From positions 1 through 42,404 of the forward strand of contig PYST01000335.1 of assembly GCA_003049485.1 (NCBI GenBank): a stretch of DNA of 42,404 nt, written 5' to 3'. Made by a program: the position numbers and the translations under genes. Positions within the stretch are counted from its first letter, which is position 1, and every line of letters begins with the position of its first letter. The notes beneath the pieces are model-generated. The model did not search any database, was not told the DNA's origin, and saw nothing but the letters and a program-made list of their open reading frames with translations. Shown here in pieces: positions 21,501-33,422 of this stretch. Source of the DNA: Ophioceras dolichostomum. Taxonomy: Eukaryota; Ascomycota; Sordariomycetes; Magnaporthales; Ophioceraceae.

Positions 21501-23471
21501 GTAGCTGGCTATCACGATGTCCCGCTGCTGCAGGATTTCGATCGTCACTCGATGGCTGGCGCGATAGTGGAACACCTTCTGAGCGAAGTTGCTGTGTTTT
21601 TTGATCTCGGCCAGCCACTGCGGGATGGCAGCGGCCGGAGCCACGATCAGAGTCGCCCTGGCCTCGCCGTCCTCGGCCGTGGGAGGGTTCTGCGCCATGC
21701 AGGCCAGCACCTGGACCGTCTTGCCGAGGCCCATCTGATCTGCGAGGATTCCGCCCCAGGGGCCCTGCGGTGAGAACTCCTTGCCCAGCATCCAGTGTAC
21801 TCCAACGAGCTGGTGGTCGAAGAGCCCCGTCTTCATCCCTGGGAGCAGCCACTTGCCGTCCTGGGCCTTGCACCTGTTCAAGCCGAACCCTTTGGCGGCT
21901 TCGATCAACAGGCTCATCTGGCTCTTCGCCTTGCCCGCAGCCGTGCCCCGCTTGTTGTTGTTGTTGTCCTGGACATTTCGCTTGATCTGCATGATCTGTT
22001 GGTTCTTGGTTTTCGCCTGGATTGCACCGGGCATGGGGATATCGCCGAGTGCAGCGCGGGCCATGACGGGATCGCCGTCGCGCAGCATATTCATGAGCCG
22101 GTCGCTGCCTGTGAGGTGCGGACCCTGCTTCTTCTGTCTCTTGTTCGATCCGTCATTTCGATCGGCCGTGTTGAGCAGCTGCTGGCGCTTCGCCGCTGTG
22201 GAGGCCAGTCTCGGGTTCTCCACGCGTTTCTTGTACACCCGCTCCCAGTACTCCCTGGCTGTTCTCGCGGCCCGCTGGCGGGGCTTCCGGGTCTTGTCCT
22301 TCGATGGACCGCCCCTTCGTCCACTGCTTGTCGGTGAGGCATTGGGGGCGGAAGATGAGCCTGCCCCGTTCCTGCGGCCCAGAGCCTGAATCTCCGGAAA
22401 GTCGTCGACGAACATAGAGTCCTCCGCATCATCGTGGCCGTGGGTGCCGGGATCGGCATAATCGCTGTCGCTTCCGCTGTTGCTGTTGTCATCATCGTCG
22501 TCGTCCAGATCGATCACCTGGGCGTTGACCTTCATCTCTTCTGTGCGGATGAGACCCTCGAGGATTTCGAGCGCTTTCTCTTCGTCTTCGCTCAGCCTCC
22601 CAGCTGCTTTCTCCTGCTGGAGCTTCTTCTTCTTCCTGGTCATTCTGAAGAGCCTCTTGAAGTCGGCGTCAGGATCGGTCTGCTGGCGGGAGCGGGCAGC
22701 CCTCTGTTCGATCGCTACAACCTCATCGTCGCTCGGAGGGCGATTCGGCTCTTCCTCGATCACGATGGCGCCACCATTGGTCTGAAAGACTGGGGGCTGT
22801 TGGTTAGCACCGGCGACCTCGTAGAGGAAGCCACCATTCTTCTCTTGATTGATGAGGTAGTCAGCGTATGAGGCCAATCCTTCCACGTTGATGGACTCTT
22901 CTCGCTCATCGGGCATGAACTCTCGACCTAGGCCCGGCTCTTGCTTGATGAAATTGGCCATAAATTGCACGTCCGGAGCGTCCTGGCCGAAGTGAGACCT
23001 TGCCTTGCCCTTGACTACGAACTTCTTCCTCACCTCGTCCGAGACTTCGGCAGCGTCAATCATGACGCAGTCATCATCGTCGCCGTCTGACTCCTTGGGA
23101 GTCGCTGGAACGCGATTAGCAACGAACACGCCATGCTCATCACCCATATTATTCCAGGGCGTGGTGACATGGTTCTTCACAAAAATGTCGTCGTCGTCAT
23201 CACTCATATGCTCCGCGGCCATCTCACTGAAATCCCAGACGCGCTCCGCCATACCAGAGATCATACCAGAGATTTCAGATGCCCGCGGGAGACCGTCCAC
23301 ACGTCTGCCATAGAGCGCAGGTGGGCTCAGCCTCATGCCGCTCATGCCGCTCATGCCGTCGTCGCTGGACGAACTTGGAGTCCGCGGCGGCTGTTGACTC
23401 TGAAATGGAATTGAGAATGGTGTGCGCGGGTATTTCGGCCAGTCGCCGTCCCCGCTGATGTCCGGGGCCAT
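18546..23471 (-). CDS. SNF2-family ATPase with inserted RING finger (Rad5/Rad16-like)
   Basis: This is a predicted nuclear ATP-dependent DNA translocase with a possible ubiquitin-ligase finger. Exons 23471-20003, 19879-19725 and 19550-18546 encode 1,542 residues; the introns are 123 and 174 bp. The first 500 residues are acidic, charged and probably disordered. The SNF2 half carries ILADQMGLGKTVQ (Walker lysine near 584), the DEAH box (705-708) and ALSGTPIHNN. A C3HC4 RING starts at about Cys995 (CRVC, ECGHTFCIEC, CPTC), then a Lys/Gly-rich KGKGKG linker. The helicase C half is spread over all three exons, with IFTHWVPLARIL, GGQALNLTAANRVI and RVHRIGQ (near 1245). The tail is Gln- and Asp/Glu-rich. 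A RING between the two helicase lobes is the layout of Rad5, Rad16, HLTF and Uls1; I see no HIRAN domain, so it is unlikely to be the Rad5 orthologue. The exact orthologue is unresolved. Confidence 0.9.
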
Positions 23472-26400
23472 AGCTGAGTCCGATGCGAGTGATCCTAGAG
23501 GGCGTGGGTTGCTGAGCCCCTAGGAGCCAGCTCAATTTGGACGTGGACTTGTTCGGCAGTTAGTGAAAACTATTCACGGTCTATGGTGGAAGAAGGTCAG
23601 TCCGGTCCAGACGTCGTACCCTGTCGTTATCCGGCGATTCTTCCAATGCGCACCGCCCAAGGAAGGGATGATGGAGGGAGCTGTGGCAGTACGGGCAGGT
23701 AAGGGGAGGAGAGATTGAAGAGGCGAGATAGTGCAGCAGAAGACTGGGTCCCCAAGACCCTAGGCAGCCAGACCTTGAGCGGTAGCTTCATGGAGACTGT
23801 TCCTCTGAGCGAGGAGCAATGAGTCACGCACCTAACACGCAGTCCAGTTGTAGTGAATGTCAAGAATGGACGTTTTGCTAATCTGGAACTGTGGGTACGA
23901 GCGAGCGGAGGTTAGATGTAGACTTGAGTGGCGGGCCCGAATTGCCCGAACTGCTTTGTCTTCGCCCGGGGAGGCGGCCGGGCGTAGATGGCGTTGAGCT
24001 CACCGGCCAGCGCTTGCTTAGGGTCGTGCGAAGGATCTGGTCGAGGAGTGAGGTTCGCGGGGCTGAGAAAGAGTCCGCCACGACTTGAGAGTTGGGGGAA
24101 AGAGCGAAGCCTGGCGGCAAGAACAGTCCCAGTTCCTGGCAGGTACCAACCTACGTCTGGATGGTTGTCTAGATGGTTGACTGACCCGCGAAGAGACAGC
24201 AGACCAGGTGGAAGATAGAGCGTGTACAAGTGATGTAGGAAGAGGAGGAGGAGCGAGTAGAGGGTAGGTAGGTAGTTGCTTCAAGAGAAGGGACGGGAGG
24301 AAGAGAATGTGGGCTGATGCAAGTTGTGTCAAGGACGTAGAAGTGGACGGCAGAGATGCCGAGTCCTCTTGGGGGGACGGCCTCGTGGAAGAGGAAGGTG
24401 TCGCTGCCTAAGAGCCAAAGAGGGGCCCCGCCAACTCACTCACTTACCGGCTGATCTTGGCTCTGCATATACCTGTGCTTCGGGCAGGGCAGTGTTGGGT
24501 CTCGTCAGAGAGGATCTATGGGGCAGAGAAACAAAAAGGCGGCGGAAGAGAGGGGAACAGGGAAGGGCGAGGAGGAAGCAAGCAGCTGCTCGGCAGAGGA
24601 GAGCCTTCACGTGGTTTGTTCCTGCCTCATTCATTTCCCTACCTTTAGGCAGTCGTCTTGGGATATCAGTTTGGAGGTGACAAGTTGAAGACCTGACGCC
24701 TATGTGCCTTTTACGAAGGTCTATCGACACGGGCGGTCCCCATACCACATGCACGGCTGAGCCCAGAGCACTTACATTGTCCCCAACAGCGAGAACCTCA
24801 AGCAGATATGGACGAGATATTTCTGGACCTGGAGGAAAACGGAGAAGAAGAAACAGTGCTGCTTTTCGAGGGTTGTCAGCGTAAATTATCGGGCCATTTA
24901 TATGTGGGAGATTCGATCACAGAATTATGCTATGGGAAAATTCCGGCGTCGAAGTTGCCTGGTATAAGTCGGAAGAATTCACTAGCCTGCGAGCTCAACA
25001 TCCATCCACCCCATCACTCCACATCAAAGAGCAAATGTGTTAGCGCGCTGCTGCACTCTCGAAGGTCCCCATGCCGCTTTATTCCAGGCAAGAGCCGCAT
25101 GCAACGGTTTGATGGCCGCCGATGTGGTGGGAGTTGAAATAGAGTTGTTGGTTCCATAGATGTCTCCATGGGAATTGGGGCCACACAGAGACCCGTAAAA
25201 TACTGAGTGATAGGTGCTCGAGGCCTGACAGACGAAAATGGTTCATGTGAGGCAGGTTGGCTAATATGCAGGTTCAGAAGCCTGCCGGAATATGGACCGC
25301 AGGATGTTCCGTTGATGAGCTCATTGTGGGATGGTGTTGAGAGATGCTCAGCTGCAAGTGGTTGTGAGCTGGCAGCCTTGGGCGATTCGGTGCTGATGTT
25401 CATCCATGTGGGGAAGCCAGAAAGGCTGGCTGGGATAGGGTTACTTGGCACGCAGTGTGCTTAGTAATATTTCACCGTTCCAGTGTTTCCCACCGCCCGC
25501 AGCCTGCTTCAGACTGCAATCGTCTGAAGTTCAAGGTGGGTGCCAAAAGTCCTTCACCCTCCTGTTCGTCGGTATTAGAACGGGATGTCGGTATGATTCT
25601 GCGATAATGCAATAATGCAATATACCTCAAGTCACACGCGCGTCCCGTCTCTCAAGTCGTGCCGGGCCACGTATTGTCGTTCGTGTCGTTACGACGTCTT
25701 GTTCGCAGCGTTCTCTATCTTGGCTGTGGATTCAACCTTGCGGCAGTGTCGCGGCTGCAGGCGGATACTGCCTCGCCGCATCGCTACCGCCAACGCTAAC
25801 GCGACCATTACCGTCAGTCTCCTGCTACTGCACGGCCTTCAATTGAGTGTTGACACATGCAGCAGTTCAATATTTTCCGTTCTCTGCTGTTCCTGTTGTG
25901 CGATGTCGGGTGGTGGAACCGGTTGTCCAATAGGTTCTAGCGGAGGAAACTAAAAGGTCCAGCGTCGCCTGCGTGTCCCGAACAGCACAGCTCCACTGCT
26001 CCACTGGTGTGCCGCACTGCCAATTGTAACACTGCAGCGTGCTGGGGCAGTGCACAGGGATCACGACAGCTCAGTTTCACAGGCCCGGCCTGCTTCAGTG
26101 GCCCTTTCATGTTGAGAGAGCTGCGGGCAGCCTTTTCGTCCCATCTTTCCTTTGTCTACTTCTGCACTTTGCATCATACCATACGTACGCAAGAACTACT
26201 CGGCATTCTTCTGATCTCGAGCTCTACGAGGGTCAGGCCTCCCTTCCCGCCATCCATGTCGATCCAGTCCTAGATCTTGTCCTCCCTATCCGGTGTTGTG
26301 CCAGCCTGTCCATCCACTTCGCACGGCCTGTGCCTCCTCCAAGATTGCCCCTCATTAGCAGACAAAGGACGCCCGTGGCCAGCCTTGCTAGCCGCATTTC

Positions 26401-26917
26401 CCCTTCGCTTCGCCACATTTTTTGCTGGGGAGCTCAAAAGGAGAAGGCGGGCTCGCACCACGAATCTCAACGAAGTGGAATAAAAGAATCAGAGCCTGCT
26501 GCTCCCGAGATCTGGTGGCGGGTTTCGAGTCAGCTTCTTGAATGACCCTCGGTTTCAGAACGACAGGCCGCCCAGACGCAGGAGCTGAACTGCGGGCTTT
26601 TGCACCTTACTGTGCCTTTCCCCAATAGCCTGGCCAAGCTGAGCGCGCTGAACAGCTCTAGGGCCTCGGTCGTGGCGGCTGGATCAGGCTCCACGATTTG
26701 AGGAAGTTCTTCTCCGATCCTCCGATCTTGGGTGAAATTATCCCTGCCTGATTGTTTTCTTGTCTGTCTTCGTCCACCTGGGAAAAGGGGACTCTACATT
26801 CGTTACATAACCTACCTGGTACCAGTACCTGACACCTACGTCGCATTATCTCGTTTTCCGTCCGTTCTCTCTCTCCTCTGCCTCCAATGATCTTATGTCT
26901 CTATTTCCCGAGAAACT
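23472..26917. other. Divergent intergenic region between the SNF2 and ankyrin genes
   Basis: These 3.4 kb lie upstream of two genes transcribed away from each other. Open frames inside are short, mutually overlapping, often without ATG, and resemble no family I know. An E-box CACGTG lies at 24608-24613 and a short (GTAG) run lies near 24265. The last 35 bp contain two ATGs upstream of the ankyrin start. I see no gene. Confidence 0.5.
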
Positions 26918-26921
26918 ATGA
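26895..26921 (+). promoter_or_regulatory. Upstream open reading frame whose stop overlaps the ankyrin start (ATGA)
   Basis: An ATG at 26895 opens an eight-codon frame (MSLFPEKL) that ends in TGA at 26919-26921; the main ATG is at 26918-26920, so stop and start share two bases. Another ATG at 26887 opens a frame of about 29 codons that runs across the main start. If the transcript begins upstream of both, ribosomes would meet them first and could lower translation or reinitiate. If transcription starts downstream of 26895 they have no effect. Confidence 0.45.
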
Positions 26922-29900
26922 ACGGACCGCTGAGCCCAGAAGCTCGCCGCTGGCGGCTCAGCGCGCTTGCCAATGAATGGGGCATCGGGGACTTGCCGCC
27001 TCCAGCGATATATGCGAGGCCAGTCCAACCAACCCTGTCCCAGTTGCCGGCTCCGAACGACGATTACATGGCCGAGGAGTTTCTCAAACGCCGCAGAATA
27101 AACGCGTCACAGGCACAGTCCTCATCTCAGGGCGGCATCAAGCGCGCCTTCACGACCAACAAGAAGAAGACCTGGGAGCCGAAGGAGATTTTCGATGCAC
27201 TCGACGAACATGTCGCCAATGCCGGGTCGCCAGGGGTTGCGGGTGCACTCATCGCCAAGCTGCGAACAGTCGGGGGAGACGTCAACATGGCTAATATGAA
27301 GAGCAAAACGAACATTCTCACCAGGAGAAAGAGTCTAGAGTCGTTTGAGCGCAGTCGACTCCTGCAAAAGGCCGTGGAGAACCAGCAGGTTGACATGGTC
27401 GCCGTCCTCGTCCCTCATGCCGATACAGTAGCCCTCGACTCCAGCCTCCCGCTGGCCATGCTGTCGGGGAACCTCCAGATCACCGACCTCCTGCTCAGCA
27501 AAGGCGCAAACGCCTCGGAGACTGTCGAAGGACAGGATGCTTTTCTGCGCATGTGTCGCGTCGGCGGCCAGGCAGAGATGGTCGGCCTGATCCTTCGGTC
27601 GGACGGCCGCCCCTCGCCGAGCATGATCTCCCAGACGATGGTCGATGCTGCTCACAAGGGCTGCCTCAACACCGTCCTCCGACTCAGCAGATCCACAGCT
27701 GATGGCAACTACAACGACGCTGCTGCTCTTCGAGAGGCCGTTGTCCAGAGTCGAGGCGACATCACCCTAGCCATCCTCACCGGAGCAAGGCCGCCTTCGG
27801 GATTGCCTCTGAACCAGGTCTTCGGCCTGCTGTTCTCCCTCCCGAATATTGAACCAAATGAGAAGCTCGCGCTCGCTGAGATGCTTCTATGCGCGGGGGC
27901 TATGGGTGATGTGGTCTCGAATGCCCTGCTCGAGGCCGCCACTACCGAGTTCTTCGACATGGTCGATCTGCTCATTACCCACGGCGCTTCAGTCGAATAC
28001 CAGGATGCCAGGATCTTGCGAACTGCCATAGCGCATGGGCGAGCCAGCTTAGTTCACTTGCTGTTGGGCGAGAGGTCGGTTCTGAGCCCTCTTTACGCCT
28101 CAGAGTGCGTAGAGTGTATTCCCAAGATGGTCAGCCCCGAAGACCGCCATGTTCTCCTGTCGCTTCTCCTGCGAAAGGGCGCCGGCGGAGAGCAGATCAA
28201 CGATGCACTTATCAACGCTGTCGATGCGGGTGACCTCGAATCGGTCAAGCTTCTCCTCACCCCCCATTTCCCTGGCGGACGCCTTGTCGAGAACCACGAC
28301 CTAAAGAAGGGGCCTCGCGGCATGGTTTACGACAGGCACGCCACTGCATCACCGGACCACAAGGGAGGACTGGCCCTGAAGAATGCGGTGATGACCAGCA
28401 ACATCCCCGCCGTGAAGCTCATTCTCTCCGCCAAACCTACCCTAGTGACACTCGCTACTGTGTTCCCGAACCTCGTGAATCTTCCCCCGATCGACCGTTA
28501 CCAAATCACCGAATGCTTCCTCGCCGCCGGGCTCACCGGCCCATGCATCTCGGCGGCGCTTCAGCACGCCGTCAACGAACAACCCCCGAGGAGAGACGAG
28601 CGTTTCATTTCCCTCCTGCTCAGGCACAACGCCGATGTTAATTTCAACGACGGCGCAGGGATCCTGTCCGCTGTTGCCCGCGAAGACATGACGTTGCTGC
28701 AGACGCTGCTCCAGAGCAGGCCGAGCCCACGAATCGCCGCTACGGCTGTTTCCAAGGCGATGCTCAGCTCCAACATCGTCATTCGTGCCCAGATGATCTC
28801 CGCCCTGCTTGCCGTCGGAGCAGGCATGGACGGAACAGAAGTCTCGCAGGCCGCCCTGACGGTGCTTGAGCAGAAGCCGACCGACATGAAGCTGCTGGAT
28901 ATCCTTCTGACACAGGGCGGCGCCGACGTCAATTTCAATTCGAGCGCCCCCTTTATTCTTGGTAAGTTCGTCCAGTTCGTCCCAGCCAATTTCTTTACAG
29001 ATATATGTAAATCATCCGATCTAGTGTATTATGCGGATGTGTAGCCAAACCCCATTGTTTCGACGCGTACATCCGAGCGAGTGCTGACACGTAATCTCGC
29101 TCACCCCAAGCAGCTGTCTGGGAGCAAGACCCCCAAGTACTTGAACTGGTGCTTCGCCTCGGCAAGCCCAGCCAGGAAACAATGGAGCGAGGGCTCCAAA
29201 AGCTGTCAGAGCTGCCGACGACCTTGGAAAAGGCGAGGAAGATGGAAGCTCTGCTGTCCAGGACCAAGCAGAAGGAGTCTGTGGCGGCCCTGCTCAAGGC
29301 GGAGGTCCAAACAGTCCTCAGGAGCCCACCCGAGAAGCGCGTCCTCTCAGTCATCAAGACGCTGCTCAAGGCCGGAGCGGACGTCAATGGCTATAATGGC
29401 GATGCACTGGGAAAAGCCGTCGCGGCGGCAGACAGTCAAATTGCCGACCTGCTCCTCTCTTGCCGCCCGGATCCTGTGACGCTTCGCAACGCCATGCCGT
29501 TTGCCCTGCACATCAAGGATCCGATGGACCGTTTGTCGTTCACCCAGAGGCTTCTCGAGGCGGGAGCTCCGGCCCTGGAGGCCAACCGCGCGCTAGTCTT
29601 CGCCGTCAAGGTGTACTCGGACGACATTCCGTTGATCGGCGCCCTCGTCGCCAAGGCAGACAGCACCGATGGCGATGCCCTGAAATTCGTCGTCAAGGCC
29701 GGGAGGAGTGACACGGTCGAGCTGATACTAGCCAAGGCCCCCAAGAAGTGCGCGCCTCCTGTGCTCAACGCCGTGTTCGCCGAAGCAATGAAGCTGCAAG
29801 ACAGGGAAAGGAGGAGGGAAATCTGCGTGCTGCTCCTGCGCGCTGGCGCTTCGGGGCTTGTGCTCTCCGACTCGCTGCTGATAGCCGCCTCGGACGGCGA

Positions 29901-32631
29901 CCTCTTGCTCGGCACCGTCCTCGTCAACGCCGGCGCCAGCGTCGAGCACCAGGAGGGACAGGCCATCGTGGAGGCGTGCAAGGCCGGCTCCGACGACGTG
30001 GTCAGGATGCTTCTCGCCAGCCCTGCGACGATCAAGAAGTCCACTCTCACACGGGGATTCCAGGCCTCCACCGAGGTGGGCGATCTTCAGCGGCGCCGGG
30101 CTGTGTTTTGCCTCCTACTGGAGAGGGGCGTCTCGGGCGAAGAGGTCGATGCGCAGCTCGTCTCGGCGGCTCGGTTTGGTGACGATGGCATGGACCTGGT
30201 CCGTCTCCTGCTGCAGGCCGGCTGCTGCCCGGATCACAACAGTGGTGAGGCTATATGGAATGCCACCCGGAGCGCACACCTCGGCAGCCTGCGGATGATG
30301 CTGGGCGTGGAAGAGGTTGGGGGGAAGCAGATCAAGCCGTCGCACGCGACCATGATCCGGTCTCTCAAGGCAAGCTGGCGACTCAGCGCTGCACCCAGAT
30401 ACGAGGTCATCGGGATGCTGTTCGAGGCTGGACTGCCCATCTGCGATGAGGTCCACGTCGGCCTGACGAAGGCGGTCAACGACGAAGAGCCAGACATGAA
30501 TCTCATCAAGCTGCTGCTCACCAATGGGGCGTCGCCGCTGACCAACGGCTGTCAGGCCTTGAGCGACGCCACCCAGAAGCTGCTGCTTCCCGTGCTAGAA
30601 CTGTTCCTCGAAGGCGAAAACTCACAGGAGGATGTTTCTTGGGCCTTCTCCCAGGCGTTCACGGTCGCCAACGCAGACACTTGGCTGTCTGAGGCCGGGC
30701 TCGGGGTTGCAAAGTGCCTCCTGGGCAAGGGTGCTCAGGGTGAAGGGGTCTCAGCGGCACTGGTTATTGCCATCGACTATTTCAGGACGGAGAAGGACAG
30801 TATGGCGCGACCCTTCGCCGACTTGTTCATGGACTCCGGCGCGGACGTTAGCTACAGCTCGGGTTTGGTCCTCCAGAAAGCGGCCCAGTCAGCCGACGCC
30901 GGCCTCATCCGCAAGATTCTGGCGCAGAAGCCAAGCTCCGAAGCGGTGTCGATGGCCTTCCCGTACATCTTCGACCTGGAGCTCCCCGAGGACGAGGCCC
31001 TCGAGCTCATCTCTATCTTTGGAGAGTACCGGAACGGCGAGCAGGGTTTGGACGTCATGCATGTTCATCCAGTGTGCGAACCGATCGTCTTCCGCGCGCT
31101 CTCTCAGTACCCCAGGTCTACCCGCATCGTGCAGGCTCTCATCGACGCCGGATATTACTTCGACCGGATGACAACATCGCGTGTCCATCCAGAGGTCGAC
31201 GAGGATGAGCAAGTCAGCCTGTTCTTCTGGGCGCTCCAGCAGCCGCAGAAAAAGATTAGCAGCGCAGTCCTCACGCTCCTCATGGACAACGGCGCCAAGG
31301 TCAACTTCGAGACCGGCTTGTCGAAAACCACACCCCTCATGCTCGCCGTACGGGCGAAGCGGCCAGACATGGTAAAGGCGCTCATCATGGCGGGGGCCGA
31401 GGTCGACGTGGCCGACGTCACGGGCAACACGCCGCTCACGATGGCGACCACGATCGGGGGCGAGCTCGGCACCACCATGATGACGAGCATCCTCGCCGCA
31501 GAGCCGTCCAGAAACGACGGGTCGCTGCACAACGCGGCGCGCGAGCTAGATCTGGGTGCCATGCAGGTCCTGGTCGAGTACGGGCACGACGTCGACTTCC
31601 CCAGCCCCCTGCACGGCGGACGCAGCGCGCTGGGCGAGATCTGCCTGCACACGGCCGACACCCCGCTCACGGCGGCCAGGGAGAAGGCCATGGAGAAGGC
31701 CATGTCGTTCCTGATGAGCCAGGAGACGGACCTCAGCCTCCGCTGCGAGGAGAAGTCGGTGCTGCTCCTCGCGCTCGAGTCCGCCGACCCTTTACCCACC
31801 ACCCGCGCGCTCCTCAAGGTCGGCATGTGGAAGCACATCAACCGGCCCTTCAACAACTACACCGACGGCACATACACGTACTCCCCCACCGAGTACGTCA
31901 CGCGCCTCATGCCCGCCTCGGGCACGCAGGAGCAGCTCCTCTCCCTGCTGCGCAAGAACCGCGCCGCCAGCGTCTTCTACGCCAACTCCGGGCCCCAGCC
32001 GGACGGCTACTCGGGCCTGCCCGACGAGCTCCTCCGCGCCGAGCGCGAGCGGCAGGCGAGGTCGGAGCGCATCGCCCTCGAGAAGGCCGACCACGAGCGC
32101 GCGCTCGCGCGCACGAACGAGCTGGCGCGCGCGCACAACAAGATCGCGGCCGAGCGGGCGCAGCTGGAGGAGGCGCGCGAGAAGCGGCGGCTCGAGGGGG
32201 AGCTGGCGGGCATACGCGACCGCGCGGCGGCCGAGGAGGAGGCCTCGACGGTGGCGGCGGAGAGGGCGAGGCGCGAGAGGGCCGAGCAGCTGAGCCACAC
32301 GGAGAGGGTGGCCGAGTCGGAGCTGAACCGCGCGAGGCTGCTGGCGGAGACGGCGATGGAGGCCGACGCGGAGAGGCAGGCGAGGCAGATCGAGTACGAG
32401 AGGAGGGCCGCGCAGGGGAGGATGGAGGAGCAGCAGCAGATGAGCGCGCTGAGGATAAGGGAGCGGGAGGACGTCGACCGCGTGGAGAAGGCGGCGGACG
32501 CGAGGTTCAGGGCGAGGGTCGCGGAGCAGAAGAGGCTGGTCGACTCGCAGAACGCGCTGGCGGGGAAGCTGACGAGTGCGGGGGTCAACGGGAGGAGGCA
32601 GATTGGGTACATCACGGGGGAGCTGGATTGA
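26918..32631 (+). CDS. Giant ankyrin-repeat protein with C-terminal coiled coil
   Basis: The protein is 1,853 residues from exons 26918-28961 and 29114-32631; the 152-bp intron (GTAAGT to AAGCAG) joins FIL to AVWEQDP within a repeat. The N-terminus (1-100) is basic and has KRRR near 48-51, a possible nuclear signal. From about 130 to 1,460 the sequence is helical ankyrin-like units arranged as a larger repeat of roughly 92-104 residues. Near 1,455-1,530 two canonical ankyrin units appear (TPLMLAVRAKRPDMVKALI, then NTPLTMATTI). Residues about 1,650-1,835 are very rich in Glu, Arg, Ala and Gln with heptad spacing and should form a long coiled coil. I see no NACHT, NB-ARC, kinase or lipase domain, which many large fungal ankyrin proteins carry. 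The role is unknown; ankyrin arrays usually bind proteins and the coiled coil suggests self-association. The start is the first ATG in frame. Confidence 0.88.
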
Positions 32632-33422
32632 GCTGATGAGCTTGGGCTGAGCTGAGCTGAGCTGAGTTGATCGATGGTGGGTGAGTGAGTGAGTGAACTT
32701 GTTTGTTGTTGATGGTTGATGATGATTGGGTGCGTGCGACACCGAAACCAAAAACCCCCAACCAGTCTTCTTGGATATGAGTTCACACCAACCTATTGGT
32801 GCTTCTACGGTCTGTCGTCTTGTTCCTTTCTCTCTTACTCTCTTTCATTCTCTTTTTTTCATTCTCTCCTCACGAGTCTGGAGTACGAGTTTGCCGGGTC
32901 GATTTTCCCTTTTCACGATATTGCTTCTCTCATTCATCAGACAGTTTGCTGTATGTAATATGGTTGAGGATACAGCGAATTCGCTAAACAGCGTTGAATA
33001 TGATACCAAAATTTTTCTTACTACTCTCATTTTATTTACTACAAGGTGTGATGTGTGAGGTAATCAAGCCACCCTCGTCTTATTTGTCAAGAGCCAGATT
33101 TATTAGTATGCTCGTCTCTCGTCTCTGATGCAAGCCCCATCGACAGCATAGGTACTCTACAATGGGTAGTTCACTGGGTCAATCATGGAAATTTCGCTTG
33201 GATAATGATCAAAATCTGCGCCTGTGGCAGGCTTAATTTCCTTTGTGTGGTCTTTTCCCCTAAGAAACCATTTGGGTATGCCTGGTTTTCCGCACTACAA
33301 GTACACGTCCCCTCGAGCCCCTGAATGCCGCCTTATGATGTAGGTATGCCAGCTGCTGGCGACGATCATTTATTCCCTCCGGCATATTTGCCTTTCCAAT
33401 GCTAACATGCTCGTAGAAGGTC
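32632..33422. other. Convergent intergenic region between the ankyrin and thioredoxin genes
   Basis: This holds two facing 3' ends. Just after the ankyrin stop there is a (GAGCT)4-like run (32645-32665) and a (GTGA) run (32680-32696), followed by T/C-rich and AT-rich sequence. I see no gene. Confidence 0.55.

Noticed and set aside
26039..26545. Possible gene of about 168 codons upstream of the ankyrin gene
   Set aside because: It begins without ATG, has no recognisable domain and overlaps other open frames; spacer or leader is more likely.
31792..32751. A 319-codon open frame antisense to the ankyrin coiled-coil region
   Set aside because: Its Arg/Leu/His-rich sequence is the mirror of the Glu/Arg/Ala-rich coiled coil; no domain is visible.
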